Shown here piece after piece: positions 42,870-52,543 of a DNA stretch of 64,000 bases. The position numbers and the translations under genes are program-made. Source of the DNA: UBA3910 sp002391465. Lineage in GTDB: Bacteria; Bacillota; Limnochordia; Darwinibacteriales; Darwinibacteriaceae. Every line of letters starts with the position of its first letter. Positions within the stretch are counted from its first letter, which is position 1. The stretch is taken from NCBI GenBank assembly GCA_030054835.1, contig JASGVS010000012.1, positions 84,814 through 148,813 of the forward strand. The letters are read 5' to 3'. The notes under the pieces were generated by a model, which ran no database searches, was not told where the DNA came from, and saw nothing but the letters and a program-made list of their open reading frames with translations.

Positions 42870-42914
42870 AAACTGGCAGCACTACCATTACTTGTATCTG
42901 GGGGGACGAAGTAC

Positions 42915-45146
42915 ATGATATTGACCGAGAACGCAAGAACGGTACTAGAGCGTCGCTATCTAAAGAAGGAAGGCGACGTGGTTGTTGAAACACCAGAGGA
43001 GATGTTGCGGAGAGTAGCCAAGAACATCGCCCAGTTGGAGACCGATCCCATCTGGGAAGAGAAGTTCTTTGAGATAATGGATAATCGTGAGTTCATGCCT
43101 AACAGCCCCACCCTGATGAATGCGGGGCGGGAGCTGCAGCAGTTGTCTGCCTGTTTTGTACTGCCCATCGAAGACTCGATGGACGGCATCTTTGAAACGC
43201 TCAAGAACACTGCCCTGATTCAAAAGTCCGGTGGGGGAACGGGATTCAGCTTTTCCAGGTTGAGACCCAACTCGGACATGGTGAGCAGTACCGGTGGTGT
43301 GGCGAGCGGCCCCATATCGTTTATGAAGTGCTATAACGCAGCGACCGATGCCATTAAACAGGGAGGTACCAGGCGCGGCGCTAATATGGCCATTCTACGT
43401 GTTGATCACCCGGATATTATAGACTTTATCAAATGCAAAGAGGACACTAGTGAAATAACCAACTTTAACATTTCAGTTGGCTTGACGGAAGAGTTTATGG
43501 AAGCCGTTTTGGCCGATGAGACATATCCATTGATCAACCCCCGGAACCAAGAGCAGGTAGGTGAACTGCGGGCGGCCGAGGTGTTTGACCTGATCGTGGA
43601 GATGGCTTGGACAAACGGCGAACCGGGCATCGTCTTTTTGGATAGGATCAACAGGGACAACCCTACCCCTGCCGTTGGCGAGATAGAAGCAACAAACCCC
43701 TGCGGCGAGCAGCCCCTGCTGCCCAATGAAAGCTGCAACTTGGGGTCTATCAACCTGGCGCTGATGACTAAGCGGGAAGGGGACCAGTGGGTAATTGATT
43801 GGGATCGCCTCAAAGAGGTTGTTCAGATTGGTGTGCGTTTCTTGGATAACGTAATCGAAGTGAACCAGTATCCCATCCCTGAAATTGACGAGATGACTAA
43901 GGCAAACCGGAAGATCGGTTTAGGTGTAATGGGCTTTGCAGATATGTTGATGCGCCTGCGGGTTCCGTACAACAGTGAAGAAGGCGTTCAATTGGCCCGG
44001 GAGATCATGAGCTTTATCCAAAATGCAGCTAAAGAGGCATCCATCCAGTTGGGCGAAGAACGGGGTTCCTTCCCCAATTACGATCAGAGTATCTTCGCCG
44101 AGACTGGGCGGCCCATGCGCAACTCAACCGTAACGACCATCGCTCCCACGGGAACAATCTCCATCATTGCCGGCTGCTCCAGCGGCGTCGAGCCCATTTT
44201 CGCTTTGGCGTTCACCCGTAACGTGATGGATGACGACAAGTTGATTGAGGTTAACGCCCAGTTTGAGGAAATCCTGAGGGAAGAAGGCCTTTACAGCGAA
44301 GATTTGATTGCACGGGTAGCCAAGCAGGGCAACGTCCAGGGCATTGAGGAAATTCCTGAAGAACTGAGAAAGGTGTTCGTCACTGCTTACGAGGTTACGC
44401 CCGAGTGGCATATCCGTATGCAGGCCGCCTTCCAGGAGTTTACGGATAACGCAGTATCCAAGACGGTTAACTTCCCCAAGGAAGCAACTAGGGAAGACAT
44501 TCGGGAAGTTTACATGCTGGCCTACGAGTTGGGCTGCAAAGGTGTTACCGTATACAGAGCCGGTTCCCGTGAAGGTGAAGTGCTCCAGGTTGGCACGGAG
44601 CAGAAGAAGGAAGAGCAAACAGCGAGCGGTAGGCCGCACCCTTCGCCTAGAAGGCGCCCAACCGTTACCAGGGGCCAGACAATCCGGATAAAAACGGGCT
44701 GCGGCACGTTGTATGTGACGATCAACGAAGACGACCAGGGCATCTGTGAAGTGTTCACCACGATCGGGAAAGCGGGCGGCTGTGCAGGCGCTTTCTCCGA
44801 AGCAACTGCCAGGCTCATCTCCCTCTCCCTGAGGTCAGGTGTGGAGCCAATGCAGATCGTGAAACAGCTTAAGGGCATTCGCTGCCCCCATCCAATCTGG
44901 CAGGACGGCCAGCAGGTACTCTCCTGTCCGGACGCAATCGCTCAGGTACTGGAACAGTATGTGAAGCAGAACGGAGTGAAAGACTCTGAGCTGCCTAACC
45001 CGGCACCGGTGGTCAATCCGGTTATGATTGACAGATCTCAACCTGCAGTCTTCTCCGGAGCTACCTGCCCCGATTGCGGCGGTACAATGGTAGAAGAAAG
45101 TGGCTGCTCAACCTGTCTCGACTGTGGATTCAGCCGCTGCAGTTAG
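42915..45146 (+). CDS. nrdJ: Adenosylcobalamin-dependent ribonucleotide reductase (class II)
   Basis: Reduces ribonucleotides to deoxyribonucleotides without oxygen, using a B12 radical. 743 residues: PNSPTLMNAG and SACFVLP at the N-terminus, the catalytic loop NPCGEQPLLPNESCNLGSIN with Cys and Glu, the PTGTIS phosphate-binding motif, then a TSCPD domain (CGTLYVTIN) and a C-terminal Cys-rich tail with CPDC and CLDCG that may bind zinc and act in re-reduction. No ATP-cone is seen at the N-terminus. ATG 42915 follows GGGGGGACG. Its cofactor comes from the PduO-type enzyme at 26303. Confidence 0.95.
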   Translation: MILTENARTVLERRYLKKEGDVVVETPEEMLRRVAKNIAQLETDPIWEEKFFEIMDNREFMPNSPTLMNAGRELQQLSACFVLPIEDSMDGIFETLKNTALIQKSGGGTGFSFSRLRPNSDMVSSTGGVASGPISFMKCYNAATDAIKQGGTRRGANMAILRVDHPDIIDFIKCKEDTSEITNFNISVGLTEEFMEAVLADETYPLINPRNQEQVGELRAAEVFDLIVEMAWTNGEPGIVFLDRINRDNPTPAVGEIEATNPCGEQPLLPNESCNLGSINLALMTKREGDQWVIDWDRLKEVVQIGVRFLDNVIEVNQYPIPEIDEMTKANRKIGLGVMGFADMLMRLRVPYNSEEGVQLAREIMSFIQNAAKEASIQLGEERGSFPNYDQSIFAETGRPMRNSTVTTIAPTGTISIIAGCSSGVEPIFALAFTRNVMDDDKLIEVNAQFEEILREEGLYSEDLIARVAKQGNVQGIEEIPEELRKVFVTAYEVTPEWHIRMQAAFQEFTDNAVSKTVNFPKEATREDIREVYMLAYELGCKGVTVYRAGSREGEVLQVGTEQKKEEQTASGRPHPSPRRRPTVTRGQTIRIKTGCGTLYVTINEDDQGICEVFTTIGKAGGCAGAFSEATARLISLSLRSGVEPMQIVKQLKGIRCPHPIWQDGQQVLSCPDAIAQVLEQYVKQNGVKDSELPNPAPVVNPVMIDRSQPAVFSGATCPDCGGTMVEESGCSTCLDCGFSRCS

Positions 45147-45171
45147 TTAAAAATTCCAAGTAAGGGCATAT

Positions 45172-45220
45172 TCTCCTCTCCCGTTCCACATACTTAATGT
45201 AGAACGGGGGAGGAGATTTT
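45172..45220 (+). promoter_or_regulatory. 15-bp hairpin: nrdJ terminator that contains the next gene's ribosome site
   Basis: Arms 45172-45186 and 45202-45216 pair along 15 bases with one G-T pair, followed by TTTTT. The 3' arm is GGGGGAGGAGA, the only ribosome site for the L,D-transpeptidase ATG at 45222. The stem ends transcription and would also block translation of read-through RNA. Confidence 0.75.
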
Positions 45221-45221
45221 T

Positions 45222-46304
45222 ATGTCAAAAAAGCTGCAGGAGATCACATTCACAGTGCTGCTGGTGCTGTCCCTTTCCTTCGCCGCAGCGGCAGAGTATC
45301 ATGTTGTAATCAATATTCCCGCTTTTAAGCTCTGGCTCTACCAAAACGGCATACCCATCAAGTCCTATCCCATCAGTATCGGGACAGAGCTAAATCCTTC
45401 CGTTGTGGGAGAGACCAGAATTATCAATAAGGTGGCCAATCCAACCTATTATCCGCCTAACGCCGCCGCCAGAGGACTGACACCCATACCACCCGGGCCT
45501 GATAATCCGGTGGGTACGCGCTGGCTGGGCCTGGGTTTTGCCGGTTACGGCATCCACGGTACGAACAATGAGAATTCCATCGGTTCAGCCGCATCATCGG
45601 GCTGCATCCGTATGTACAACGCGGATGTGGAAGAGCTGAGTGAGATGGTTGAGGTGGGCACTGTGGTGAAGATTATGTATCAGACCGTGATCATGGAGGA
45701 AGATCCCCTGCTTGGCACAAAGATAGTCACCATTTTCCCAGACGTGTACAAACAGGGCAGTAGTCTTGCTCAGCTGCAGGCGGAGCTGGAGCGCCTTGGC
45801 TGGGAAGGTGTTCATTGGCCGGCCCTTTTGGGCCTGTTGCAGGAAGCTGACGGTCAGCCCCAGCTCCTACCTTTGGAGCTGCCCGTAAGTCTCAACGGCA
45901 ACGAACTGGATTTGGTGGCAGTAAAGGCAGGTGAGCAGTGCTACTTACCTGTTCCAGCACCGCACCTTGTGCCCGCAGATTTCCAGGATGAAGTTGTGCA
46001 GTGGGGAGAGCAGCATTTTCTGCCCCTGCAGGCTTACCTTGACCTAACGGGACTTCGCCATGAACAGATGGCAGACGGTTTGAGGCTGATCGGACCCTAC
46101 GCCTATCTGGGCCGCTCCTATTTAGGTAAAGCCCTGGTATACCAGGGTCAGATCTATGTGGCAGGAACGGGGCACGCCTGTCAGCTCGTGCCCCAGCAGA
46201 TGACTGCCTTAACCTTTTGGGGGGACGTGTATTTTCCCGCCGAACATTTCCTCACTGATCAGGCGCTCACCGATCTGCGCCTCGAGTGGGAAAAGGAAGA
46301 CTAG
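45222..46304 (+). CDS. L,D-transpeptidase (YkuD)
   Basis: Secreted cysteine transpeptidase that forms 3-3 cross-links or modifies cortex peptidoglycan. 360 residues: signal peptide (1-23), YkuD domain with HGTNNENSIG and the catalytic SSGCIRM, ending near residue 155, then a 200-residue C-terminal region of beta pattern with YLPV/FLPL elements like copper-amine-oxidase-type stalk domains. That extension is not part of the common short YkuD proteins. Translation may be regulated by the hairpin upstream. It is convergent with the SLH gene. Confidence 0.9.
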   Translation: MSKKLQEITFTVLLVLSLSFAAAAEYHVVINIPAFKLWLYQNGIPIKSYPISIGTELNPSVVGETRIINKVANPTYYPPNAAARGLTPIPPGPDNPVGTRWLGLGFAGYGIHGTNNENSIGSAASSGCIRMYNADVEELSEMVEVGTVVKIMYQTVIMEEDPLLGTKIVTIFPDVYKQGSSLAQLQAELERLGWEGVHWPALLGLLQEADGQPQLLPLELPVSLNGNELDLVAVKAGEQCYLPVPAPHLVPADFQDEVVQWGEQHFLPLQAYLDLTGLRHEQMADGLRLIGPYAYLGRSYLGKALVYQGQIYVAGTGHACQLVPQQMTALTFWGDVYFPAEHFLTDQALTDLRLEWEKED

Positions 46305-46305
46305 A

Positions 46306-47430
46306 CTAATTTTTGGGCTGCAGCTTGAGCCAATCGCTCGCTAGAAGCCGTTCGGTCAATTCTATCTGCACGTATTCCAACACCTTACCCCAGTTACGGG
46401 TAAGTGCGGCGTGAACCAGCTCGGGTGGAACCTCGAAGTAATTGGCGGCTTCCTGAGTGATCCTTTCCTGGGCCATAAGCTGCAGCGCACCCCAATCTTG
46501 TTTTAGAAGGGCATCCGCTTCCCAGGGCGCCAGCCCGCGGGCCATTAGTTCTTCGTACACTTGGTACTGAACTTCCTCGTTCAGCTGATCCCAGTCGCCC
46601 TCAAGAATTGCCGAGAGCTGGGCTGGGGTCAATACATCGGCCAATACTTCGGTTAAGTTATTAAGGCCCTGCAGTAATACCTGGGCGGTATGATCCCTGC
46701 CCAGAGTGACTAGGAGGGCTTTTTCGTCTTTTACTAGAGCTTCAATGGCCTCTCCCACGCCCAGTTCATCGCCTTCGAAGCCATCGGCTGTGAGGAAGAT
46801 GGTTTCTGCTGTGAGTTGAATGGGACGTTCGTCGATTAAGAGCCTGCCTTCTTCACCGTCAATGCCTGCCACTTCGCCAGTAATTCTCTCGAATTGGGTC
46901 GCTTCGTCCAACATAAAGGCAGCCTCACTGCGGGTTACCAGCCGGTAGGATTCAAACCGGCCGTGCATATGGTGGGGAAGCACTTCCAGCATTTTGAGAA
47001 GCTCCGCTGCCAAAGCACCGGGATAGCCTGGCTCAACGTCCCCAAAGGAAGGATAAAACCCGGCAGGGAAGGATGTGCGCTGCCCCAGGCCAAGCACACT
47101 ACCTAGTGCGGCGGCGAACTCACCCCGGGTGATTTCCTCCAGATCGGAAGGGAAAGCGTCTGTCAGCCAGCTGTCAAGGGAGGCAATGTCCTTTTCGCTT
47201 ACGTGAAAGGCTCTTGCCAGAAGTTCAAGTGCTTCGCTCCGCATCAGGGGCTGATGGGGATGGAACTCTCCTTCCCACATTTCTGCAAAGAGGCCTTCCC
47301 CGGCCAGTTGGGTTACTGAGCTGCGCGCCCAGTTATCTGCAATATCACTGAAAGCCGCAGCAACGCTAAGGTTAAAAGGGAAAATGAGCATGAATACCAA
47401 GACTAAGGAAGTAATGGTTGTGCGTCGCAT
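46306..47430 (-). CDS. SLH-domain cell-surface protein
   Basis: 374 residues with a signal peptide (1-25) and an N-terminal S-layer-homology domain (FSDIADNWARSSVTQLAGEG, then a MRSEALELLARAF end), followed by two weaker SLH-like stretches to about residue 160 (TRGEFAAAL, TRSEAAFML). SLH domains anchor proteins to pyruvylated wall polymers. The C-terminal half is acidic and helical, with no known domain. ATG 47430 follows AAAAGGAGT. Its own transcription unit. Confidence 0.85.
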   Translation of the reverse strand: MRRTTITSLVLVFMLIFPFNLSVAAAFSDIADNWARSSVTQLAGEGLFAEMWEGEFHPHQPLMRSEALELLARAFHVSEKDIASLDSWLTDAFPSDLEEITRGEFAAALGSVLGLGQRTSFPAGFYPSFGDVEPGYPGALAAELLKMLEVLPHHMHGRFESYRLVTRSEAAFMLDEATQFERITGEVAGIDGEEGRLLIDERPIQLTAETIFLTADGFEGDELGVGEAIEALVKDEKALLVTLGRDHTAQVLLQGLNNLTEVLADVLTPAQLSAILEGDWDQLNEEVQYQVYEELMARGLAPWEADALLKQDWGALQLMAQERITQEAANYFEVPPELVHAALTRNWGKVLEYVQIELTERLLASDWLKLQPKN

Positions 47431-47603
47431 TATACTACTCCTTTTCTAATAGGTTAGGTCTGTATTGATCTTACAACGTAGTATTCAGTACAGACAAGCC
47501 TATGCCTTTATGTAATAGTCGGTAGAATGGGAGGCATTAGCCAGTTGAGGCAGGTTTTTACAGAGGGGTGTGGAATAACTGAGGAAGAAACGGGGGATGT
47601 TGC

Positions 47604-50192
47604 GTGTCGAAACGCTTATTACTTATAGACGGTAACAGCCTGATCAACCGGGCATTCTACGCCTTGCCGCCTTTAACCAACCGGGCCGGGGAGCCTACAG
47701 GCGCGGTTTACGGCTTGACTAGAATGCTCTTTCGCCTTCAGGAGGATTACGACCCTGAACAAATCATCTTTGCCTTCGACCTCTCCGGGCCCACGTTTCG
47801 GCATGAGCAGTATGAAGAGTACAAGGCTCAGCGCAGGCCCATGCCGGACGATCTGCGCCTGCAAATTCCAGTGATGAAACAGGTCCTGGATGCCTTAGGG
47901 ATTCCCCGCTTGGAACTACAGGGTTTTGAGGCAGACGATATCCTAGGAACTGCGGCGAAGCAGGCAGAAAAAGCGGGCTACGAGGTGTTCGTTGTCACAG
48001 GCGATCGGGATGCCTTTCAGCTTGTTTCAGAGCAGACCAAAGTGTTGTTCACCAAACGGGGCATCACGGAGACCGAGCTGATAGACCTAGATGTGCTGGA
48101 GAAGGAATACGGGCTCACGCCTGAGCAGGTAATTGAGCTTAAGGGTTTGATGGGGGACAGTTCAGACAACATCCCTGGTGTTCCCGGGGTGGGTGAGAAG
48201 ACGGCCCTCAGACTTCTGGGTAGCTACCACAGTATAGAAGAAGTTTATAATAATATAGACGAAATAAAAGGCAAGCTTAAGGAACGCTTGCTTGAACACA
48301 GGAACTTGGCCCTCTTGAGCAGAGAACTGGCTACCATTAACTGCGATGCACCGGTAACGGTGGATTTCAGTGCCAAGGCGGAGATTGATCGTGCTGAGGT
48401 GGAGCGGCTTTTTACTGCCCTCGATTTTGAAAGCCTGTTGGAGAAGGTACCGGGGATGGAGAAATCTTCTGCGGCTGCCCCAACAGACTGGGACGACAGT
48501 TACAGCGAGGTAACAGACAGCAACTTCCTTGAATTTCTAGGTAGTCTGGTTGCAGTGGACGAGATCTACCTTGCCAATTTCTCGGAACAGAAAAAGGCGG
48601 TCTGTCTCACAGGCGATCAGGCCTGGCTCCTGTCCCACAGTCTTGTGGAGAAAAAACGGGAAGAACTGCGCGGTGCCGTAGCTGAAAAAGAGGTTTATTG
48701 CTCCAGCAGTAAAGAACTCATCCATCTACTAGGGACTTACGATATTCCCTTGCCTGTGGCCTTAGACTTTGAGCTGGCCCTTTACTGTCTCAATCCAGAA
48801 ACGCGCTGGGATCTCAAGGGACTTACCGCCAACTGGCAGCTGCCCGGCGTGTCCTTGCCTGAAAAAGATCCCAGGTACATGGCGAGCGCAGTGCGGGTGA
48901 TGCGGACGACAGCACCCATGATCTTTAAGGAACTGCAAAAAGACGATCTGTATGAGTTATACCAAAAGGTAGAACTGCCTTTAGCCAGCGTGCTAGCCCG
49001 TATGGAAAAGCGGGGTATCCTAGTTGATCCAGAGCGTTTGGAGGAAATCTCTGCCGATTTGGACGAGACCCTAACTAGACTCACCGATTCCATCCATACC
49101 CAGGCGGGTGAAAAGTTCAACATTAATTCGCCCAAACAGCTCGGTGTTATTCTGTTTAAAAAGATGGGCCTTCCCGTCCTGAAACGGACCAAAACTGGAC
49201 CGTCCACAGCGGCAGATGTGCTGGAAGAGCTGGCCGAGGAATATCCCATTGTTAACGAGATCTTGGAATACCGGCAGGTAGCGAAGCTGAAATCCACGTA
49301 CGCGGACGCTTTAGGTGAGCTGATCTCGCCTGAAACGAAGCGGATCCATACTACCTTTAACCAAACGGTAACTGCCACGGGCCGTTTGAGCTCGACCCAT
49401 CCTAATTTGCAGAATATCCCGGTTCGGACTGCTGAAGGCAGGCGTATTCGGGAGGCATTTATAGTACCTGAGGGTTGGGTACTGCTCAGTGCGGACTACT
49501 CCCAGATCGAGCTTAGGCTATTGGCCCATCTGTCCCAAGACGAGGTACTCCTGGATGCCTTTCGGCAGGGGCTCGATATCCATCTGCGCACCGCTGCCGA
49601 GGTTTTTGAAAGGGAACTTGATCAAGTCACACCTGAAGAGCGAAATGCGGCCAAGGCTATCAACTTTGGCATAATCTACGGTATCAGCAGCTTTGGCTTG
49701 GCCAAAGGAATTAACCTAACCAGGGCGGAGGCCCAGGTTTACATTGATTCTTACTTCCAGCGCTACCCCAATGTGAAGCGGTATCTGGACGGTGCGGTGG
49801 AAATGGGACGGCGGGAAGGTTATGTCACAACCCTACTCGGGCGAAGACGTTATTTGCCCGGTTTGCACAGCCGGAACTATGCGGTCAGGAATTTCGCTGC
49901 CCGCACTGCAATGAACTCGCCCATCCAGGGCAGCGCCGCCGATATAATCAAACTGGCCATGCTTAATGTGGAACGGGCCCTTCAGGCGGGCGGTTTCCAA
50001 GCCCAGCTGCTGCTTCAGGTCCATGACGAACTTGTGCTTGAGGTTCCCGAGGCGGAACTGATGGACGTAGCTAAGCTGGTAAAGCGGGAAATGGAAAACG
50101 TCATGGAGCTTGATGTTCCTTTAGTTGTGGAACTATCCTGCGGCCCCAATTGGAGCCAATCGGAAAAAATTGAGGTTGAGGAGATTGATTGA
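47604..50192 (+). CDS. polA: DNA polymerase I
   Basis: 862 residues: N-terminal 5' nuclease (LLIDGNSLINRAF, GFEADDILGT, DSSDNIPGVPGVGEKTA), a central 3'-5' exonuclease-like fold that has lost its metal-binding acidic motifs (so no proofreading, as in Bacillus and Thermus), and the polymerase domain with DYSQIELRLLAHLS, the O-helix RNAAKAINFGIIYG, and HDELVLEVP. GTG 47604 start. mutM overlaps its stop by one base, a common Bacillota arrangement. Confidence 0.96.
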   Translation: MSKRLLLIDGNSLINRAFYALPPLTNRAGEPTGAVYGLTRMLFRLQEDYDPEQIIFAFDLSGPTFRHEQYEEYKAQRRPMPDDLRLQIPVMKQVLDALGIPRLELQGFEADDILGTAAKQAEKAGYEVFVVTGDRDAFQLVSEQTKVLFTKRGITETELIDLDVLEKEYGLTPEQVIELKGLMGDSSDNIPGVPGVGEKTALRLLGSYHSIEEVYNNIDEIKGKLKERLLEHRNLALLSRELATINCDAPVTVDFSAKAEIDRAEVERLFTALDFESLLEKVPGMEKSSAAAPTDWDDSYSEVTDSNFLEFLGSLVAVDEIYLANFSEQKKAVCLTGDQAWLLSHSLVEKKREELRGAVAEKEVYCSSSKELIHLLGTYDIPLPVALDFELALYCLNPETRWDLKGLTANWQLPGVSLPEKDPRYMASAVRVMRTTAPMIFKELQKDDLYELYQKVELPLASVLARMEKRGILVDPERLEEISADLDETLTRLTDSIHTQAGEKFNINSPKQLGVILFKKMGLPVLKRTKTGPSTAADVLEELAEEYPIVNEILEYRQVAKLKSTYADALGELISPETKRIHTTFNQTVTATGRLSSTHPNLQNIPVRTAEGRRIREAFIVPEGWVLLSADYSQIELRLLAHLSQDEVLLDAFRQGLDIHLRTAAEVFERELDQVTPEERNAAKAINFGIIYGISSFGLAKGINLTRAEAQVYIDSYFQRYPNVKRYLDGAVEMGRREGYVTTLLGRRRYLPGLHSRNYAVRNFAARTAMNSPIQGSAADIIKLAMLNVERALQAGGFQAQLLLQVHDELVLEVPEAELMDVAKLVKREMENVMELDVPLVVELSCGPNWSQSEKIEVEEID

Positions 50193-51028
50193 TGCCTGAG
50201 CTCCCAGAAGTTGAAACTGTCAGGCGCAGTCTAGTGCCTGTTGTACTGAATAAACGGATAGAAGCGGTTGAAATCCTCTATCCCCGCATTCTGCAGGGGG
50301 TAGATGAAGAAGACGTCCGGGATGTGCTGGTGGGGAGTGAATTCACTGCCCTGTCCAGGCGCGGCAAATACCTTATCTTTGAGCTGCTGGAGGAATGGGA
50401 ACTTATAGCCCATCTGCGCATGACGGGACGCCTCATTTTCTATTCCAACGGCGAGATACCCCTGGCCAAGCACACTTCTGCCCTTTTTGACTTTGGGGAC
50501 GACGGACAGCTCCGTTTTGAGGATGTGCGTAAGTTCGCTACGCTCAATTTAGTCAAAAAGGGAAATTACGAACAGATCAGAGGTTTATTCACTTTGGGAA
50601 TAGAACCCTTATCCGCTGACTTTACGGTTGAAGCGTTTAGTCAAATGCTAGAAGGACGTCAAGCCACTATTAAGGGTCTTCTTTTGGATCAGACTAAGGT
50701 GGCCGGTTTGGGAAACATCTATGTGGATGAGAGCCTCTTTGCGGCCCAGATCCATCCTGAACGGGCAGCAGGCTCCCTTACTGATGTTGAAAAGGAACGC
50801 CTCCATCAGGCGATCACTGCGGTGTTGGAGGATGCAATTGCCAATCAAGGTACCACAATCAGCGATTACCGCACGGGGTACGGGCAGGAAGGGACGTTCC
50901 AAAACAAACTACTTATCTACGGCAAAAAGGGTGAACTTTGTCCGCGCTGTCAAGCACCCATTGAGCATACTAAAGTGGCGGGGCGTACCAGCCACTACTG
51001 TCCCCGTTGTCAGGTGACGAAGGTATGA
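50192..51028 (+). CDS. mutM: Formamidopyrimidine-DNA glycosylase
   Basis: Removes 8-oxoguanine and Fapy lesions. 278 residues beginning with the catalytic PELPEVETV, with the H2TH region GLGNIYVDESLF and a C-terminal zinc finger (CPRCQAPIEH, YCPRCQ). ATG 50192 overlaps the polA stop (TGATG); an upstream TTG three bases earlier is unnecessary. Repair gene in a polA-mutM-coaE operon. Confidence 0.97.
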   Translation: MPELPEVETVRRSLVPVVLNKRIEAVEILYPRILQGVDEEDVRDVLVGSEFTALSRRGKYLIFELLEEWELIAHLRMTGRLIFYSNGEIPLAKHTSALFDFGDDGQLRFEDVRKFATLNLVKKGNYEQIRGLFTLGIEPLSADFTVEAFSQMLEGRQATIKGLLLDQTKVAGLGNIYVDESLFAAQIHPERAAGSLTDVEKERLHQAITAVLEDAIANQGTTISDYRTGYGQEGTFQNKLLIYGKKGELCPRCQAPIEHTKVAGRTSHYCPRCQVTKV

Positions 51029-51633
51029 TTATCGGGATTACCGGCGGTATTGCCAGCGGTAAGTCTACCGCAGCTGAATACTTGCGCAGACTTGGCCATG
51101 TTGTTTTGGATGCGGATCTGTATGCCAGGCAAGCGGTGGAGCCGGGGACGGAAGGCTATAGGCAGGTGTGTGAGGCTTTCCCCCAGGTTGTAACTGATGG
51201 GGGGAAAATCGATCGGGCCAAATTGGGGAAAATCGTCTTTTCCGATCCAAAACAGCGCCGCAGACTGGAAAGTATAATCCATCCCATTGTGCTCCAGAGG
51301 CTGAAGGATGAAGGAGCGCGGTTGGAACGAGAAGGCGGTCTCGTTTTTATGGAAATCCCCCTGCTGTATGAGGTGGGGTTTGAAGAAAGCGTGGATGAGG
51401 TTTGGGTTGTGTATGTTGACGGAGAAACACAACTTGATAGGCTGCTGAAGAGGTCTAATGTAACGCGGGAGCTGGCGGAACAGATCATTGCCAGCCAAAT
51501 GCCCTTGGCCGAAAAGGCGGCTCGGGCGACCAGGGTGATTGACAACAGTGGGTCCCTGCAGGCGACTTGGGCCCAGCTTGAGAAGCTGTTGAAGGAGGTA
51601 CAAGGTGAAACTAGCCCTTATTGCTCACGATAA
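51025..51633 (+). CDS. coaE: Dephospho-CoA kinase
   Basis: Last step of CoA synthesis. 202 residues with P-loop GGIASGKST, the LIMK-like lid and DADLYAR near the N-terminus, and the [12 protein letters not shown] substrate loop. ATG 51025 overlaps the mutM stop (ATGA). The next gene starts inside its 3' end. Confidence 0.96.
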   Translation: MIIGITGGIASGKSTAAEYLRRLGHVVLDADLYARQAVEPGTEGYRQVCEAFPQVVTDGGKIDRAKLGKIVFSDPKQRRRLESIIHPIVLQRLKDEGARLEREGGLVFMEIPLLYEVGFEESVDEVWVVYVDGETQLDRLLKRSNVTRELAEQIIASQMPLAEKAARATRVIDNSGSLQATWAQLEKLLKEVQGETSPYCSR

Positions 51634-51982
51634 AAAGAAGGACTTAATGATCGAGTTCGCTAAACGCCATATTGAGCAGCTGCGAAATTTCGAGATAGTG
51701 GCTACTGGGACAACGGGTAGACTGCTGCAGGAGGCAACCGGTCTGCCTATTACCAGGGTTCTGTCCGGGCCAATCGGCGGTGACCAGATGATTGGCGCTC
51801 TGGTGGCGAACGAAGAGGTAGGCGCTGTCATCTTTTTGCGCGATCCGCTTACAGCTCAGCCCCATGAGCCTGACATCACCGCTTTGCTGCGCGTTTGTGA
51901 CGTGCACAATGTGCCGGTGGCAACCAATGAGCGGACTGCAGAGTTCGTACTGCAGGGACTATTACGTGCCAAAGAGGACTAA
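51605..51982 (+). CDS. mgsA: Methylglyoxal synthase
   Basis: Converts dihydroxyacetone phosphate to methylglyoxal and phosphate, a glycolytic overflow route. 125 residues: [30 protein letters not shown] (phosphate binding) and [15 protein letters not shown] with the catalytic Asp residues. GTG 51605 follows GGAGG at six bases and overlaps coaE by 29 bases, so it is translationally coupled. Confidence 0.95.
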   Translation: MKLALIAHDKKKDLMIEFAKRHIEQLRNFEIVATGTTGRLLQEATGLPITRVLSGPIGGDQMIGALVANEEVGAVIFLRDPLTAQPHEPDITALLRVCDVHNVPVATNERTAEFVLQGLLRAKED

Positions 51983-51987
51983 AGACT

Positions 51988-52539
51988 TTGAGAAGCCTGT
52001 TCACTTCAGTTATAATTCTATTGATTGTTCTTTTTCTTTTTAAGCTTCCTTCTGTGCTCGAGCGGGCCTTTCCGCTGGACTTTGTCCCTTTGATTTTAAA
52101 ACACTCCGAGGAGGCTGGGGTAGACCCCGTCCTAATCGCGGCGGTGATCAATGCGGAAAGTGCCTTTCGGGTAGGGGCCATTTCAGCCAAGGGTGCGGTG
52201 GGTTTGATGCAGCTCATGCCCTCTACAGCCGCTTGGCTGCGAGGCGATGGGGAGCATAGCATTGATCTGTTCCAGCCGGAGACCAATATCGAGCTGGGCG
52301 TTTCTTATTTACGTTATCTTTTAGATTTGTTCCCCACCGAACACGCGGCCATTGCTGCCTATAACGGTGGGCCCAGCCACGTGACACGTTGGTTGAGCGA
52401 AGGTGTTTGGGATGGCTCCTGGGTCAACACTGGAGATATCCCCTTCGGCGAGACGCGCTCTTTTGTGCGGAAGGTGGAATTAATGCGGCGAGTATACGGT
52501 TTTCTCTATGGAGCAGAGCTGCAATATGGGAAGGAGTAG
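51988..52539 (+). CDS. Membrane-anchored lytic transglycosylase (SLT)
   Basis: 183 residues with an N-terminal signal anchor (6-18) and a goose-lysozyme-type SLT domain: catalytic Glu in NAESAFRVGA, GAVGLMQLMP, AYNGG and a final RVYGF. It cleaves glycan strands. TTG 51988 start; co-transcribed with mgsA and pncB. Confidence 0.93.
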   Translation: MRSLFTSVIILLIVLFLFKLPSVLERAFPLDFVPLILKHSEEAGVDPVLIAAVINAESAFRVGAISAKGAVGLMQLMPSTAAWLRGDGEHSIDLFQPETNIELGVSYLRYLLDLFPTEHAAIAAYNGGPSHVTRWLSEGVWDGSWVNTGDIPFGETRSFVRKVELMRRVYGFLYGAELQYGKE

Positions 52540-52543
52540 GGGC

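Noticed and set aside
48400..48950. Loss of polA proofreading motifs as a novelty
   Set aside because: An inactive 3'-5' exonuclease domain is common in PolA of Bacillota and Thermus.
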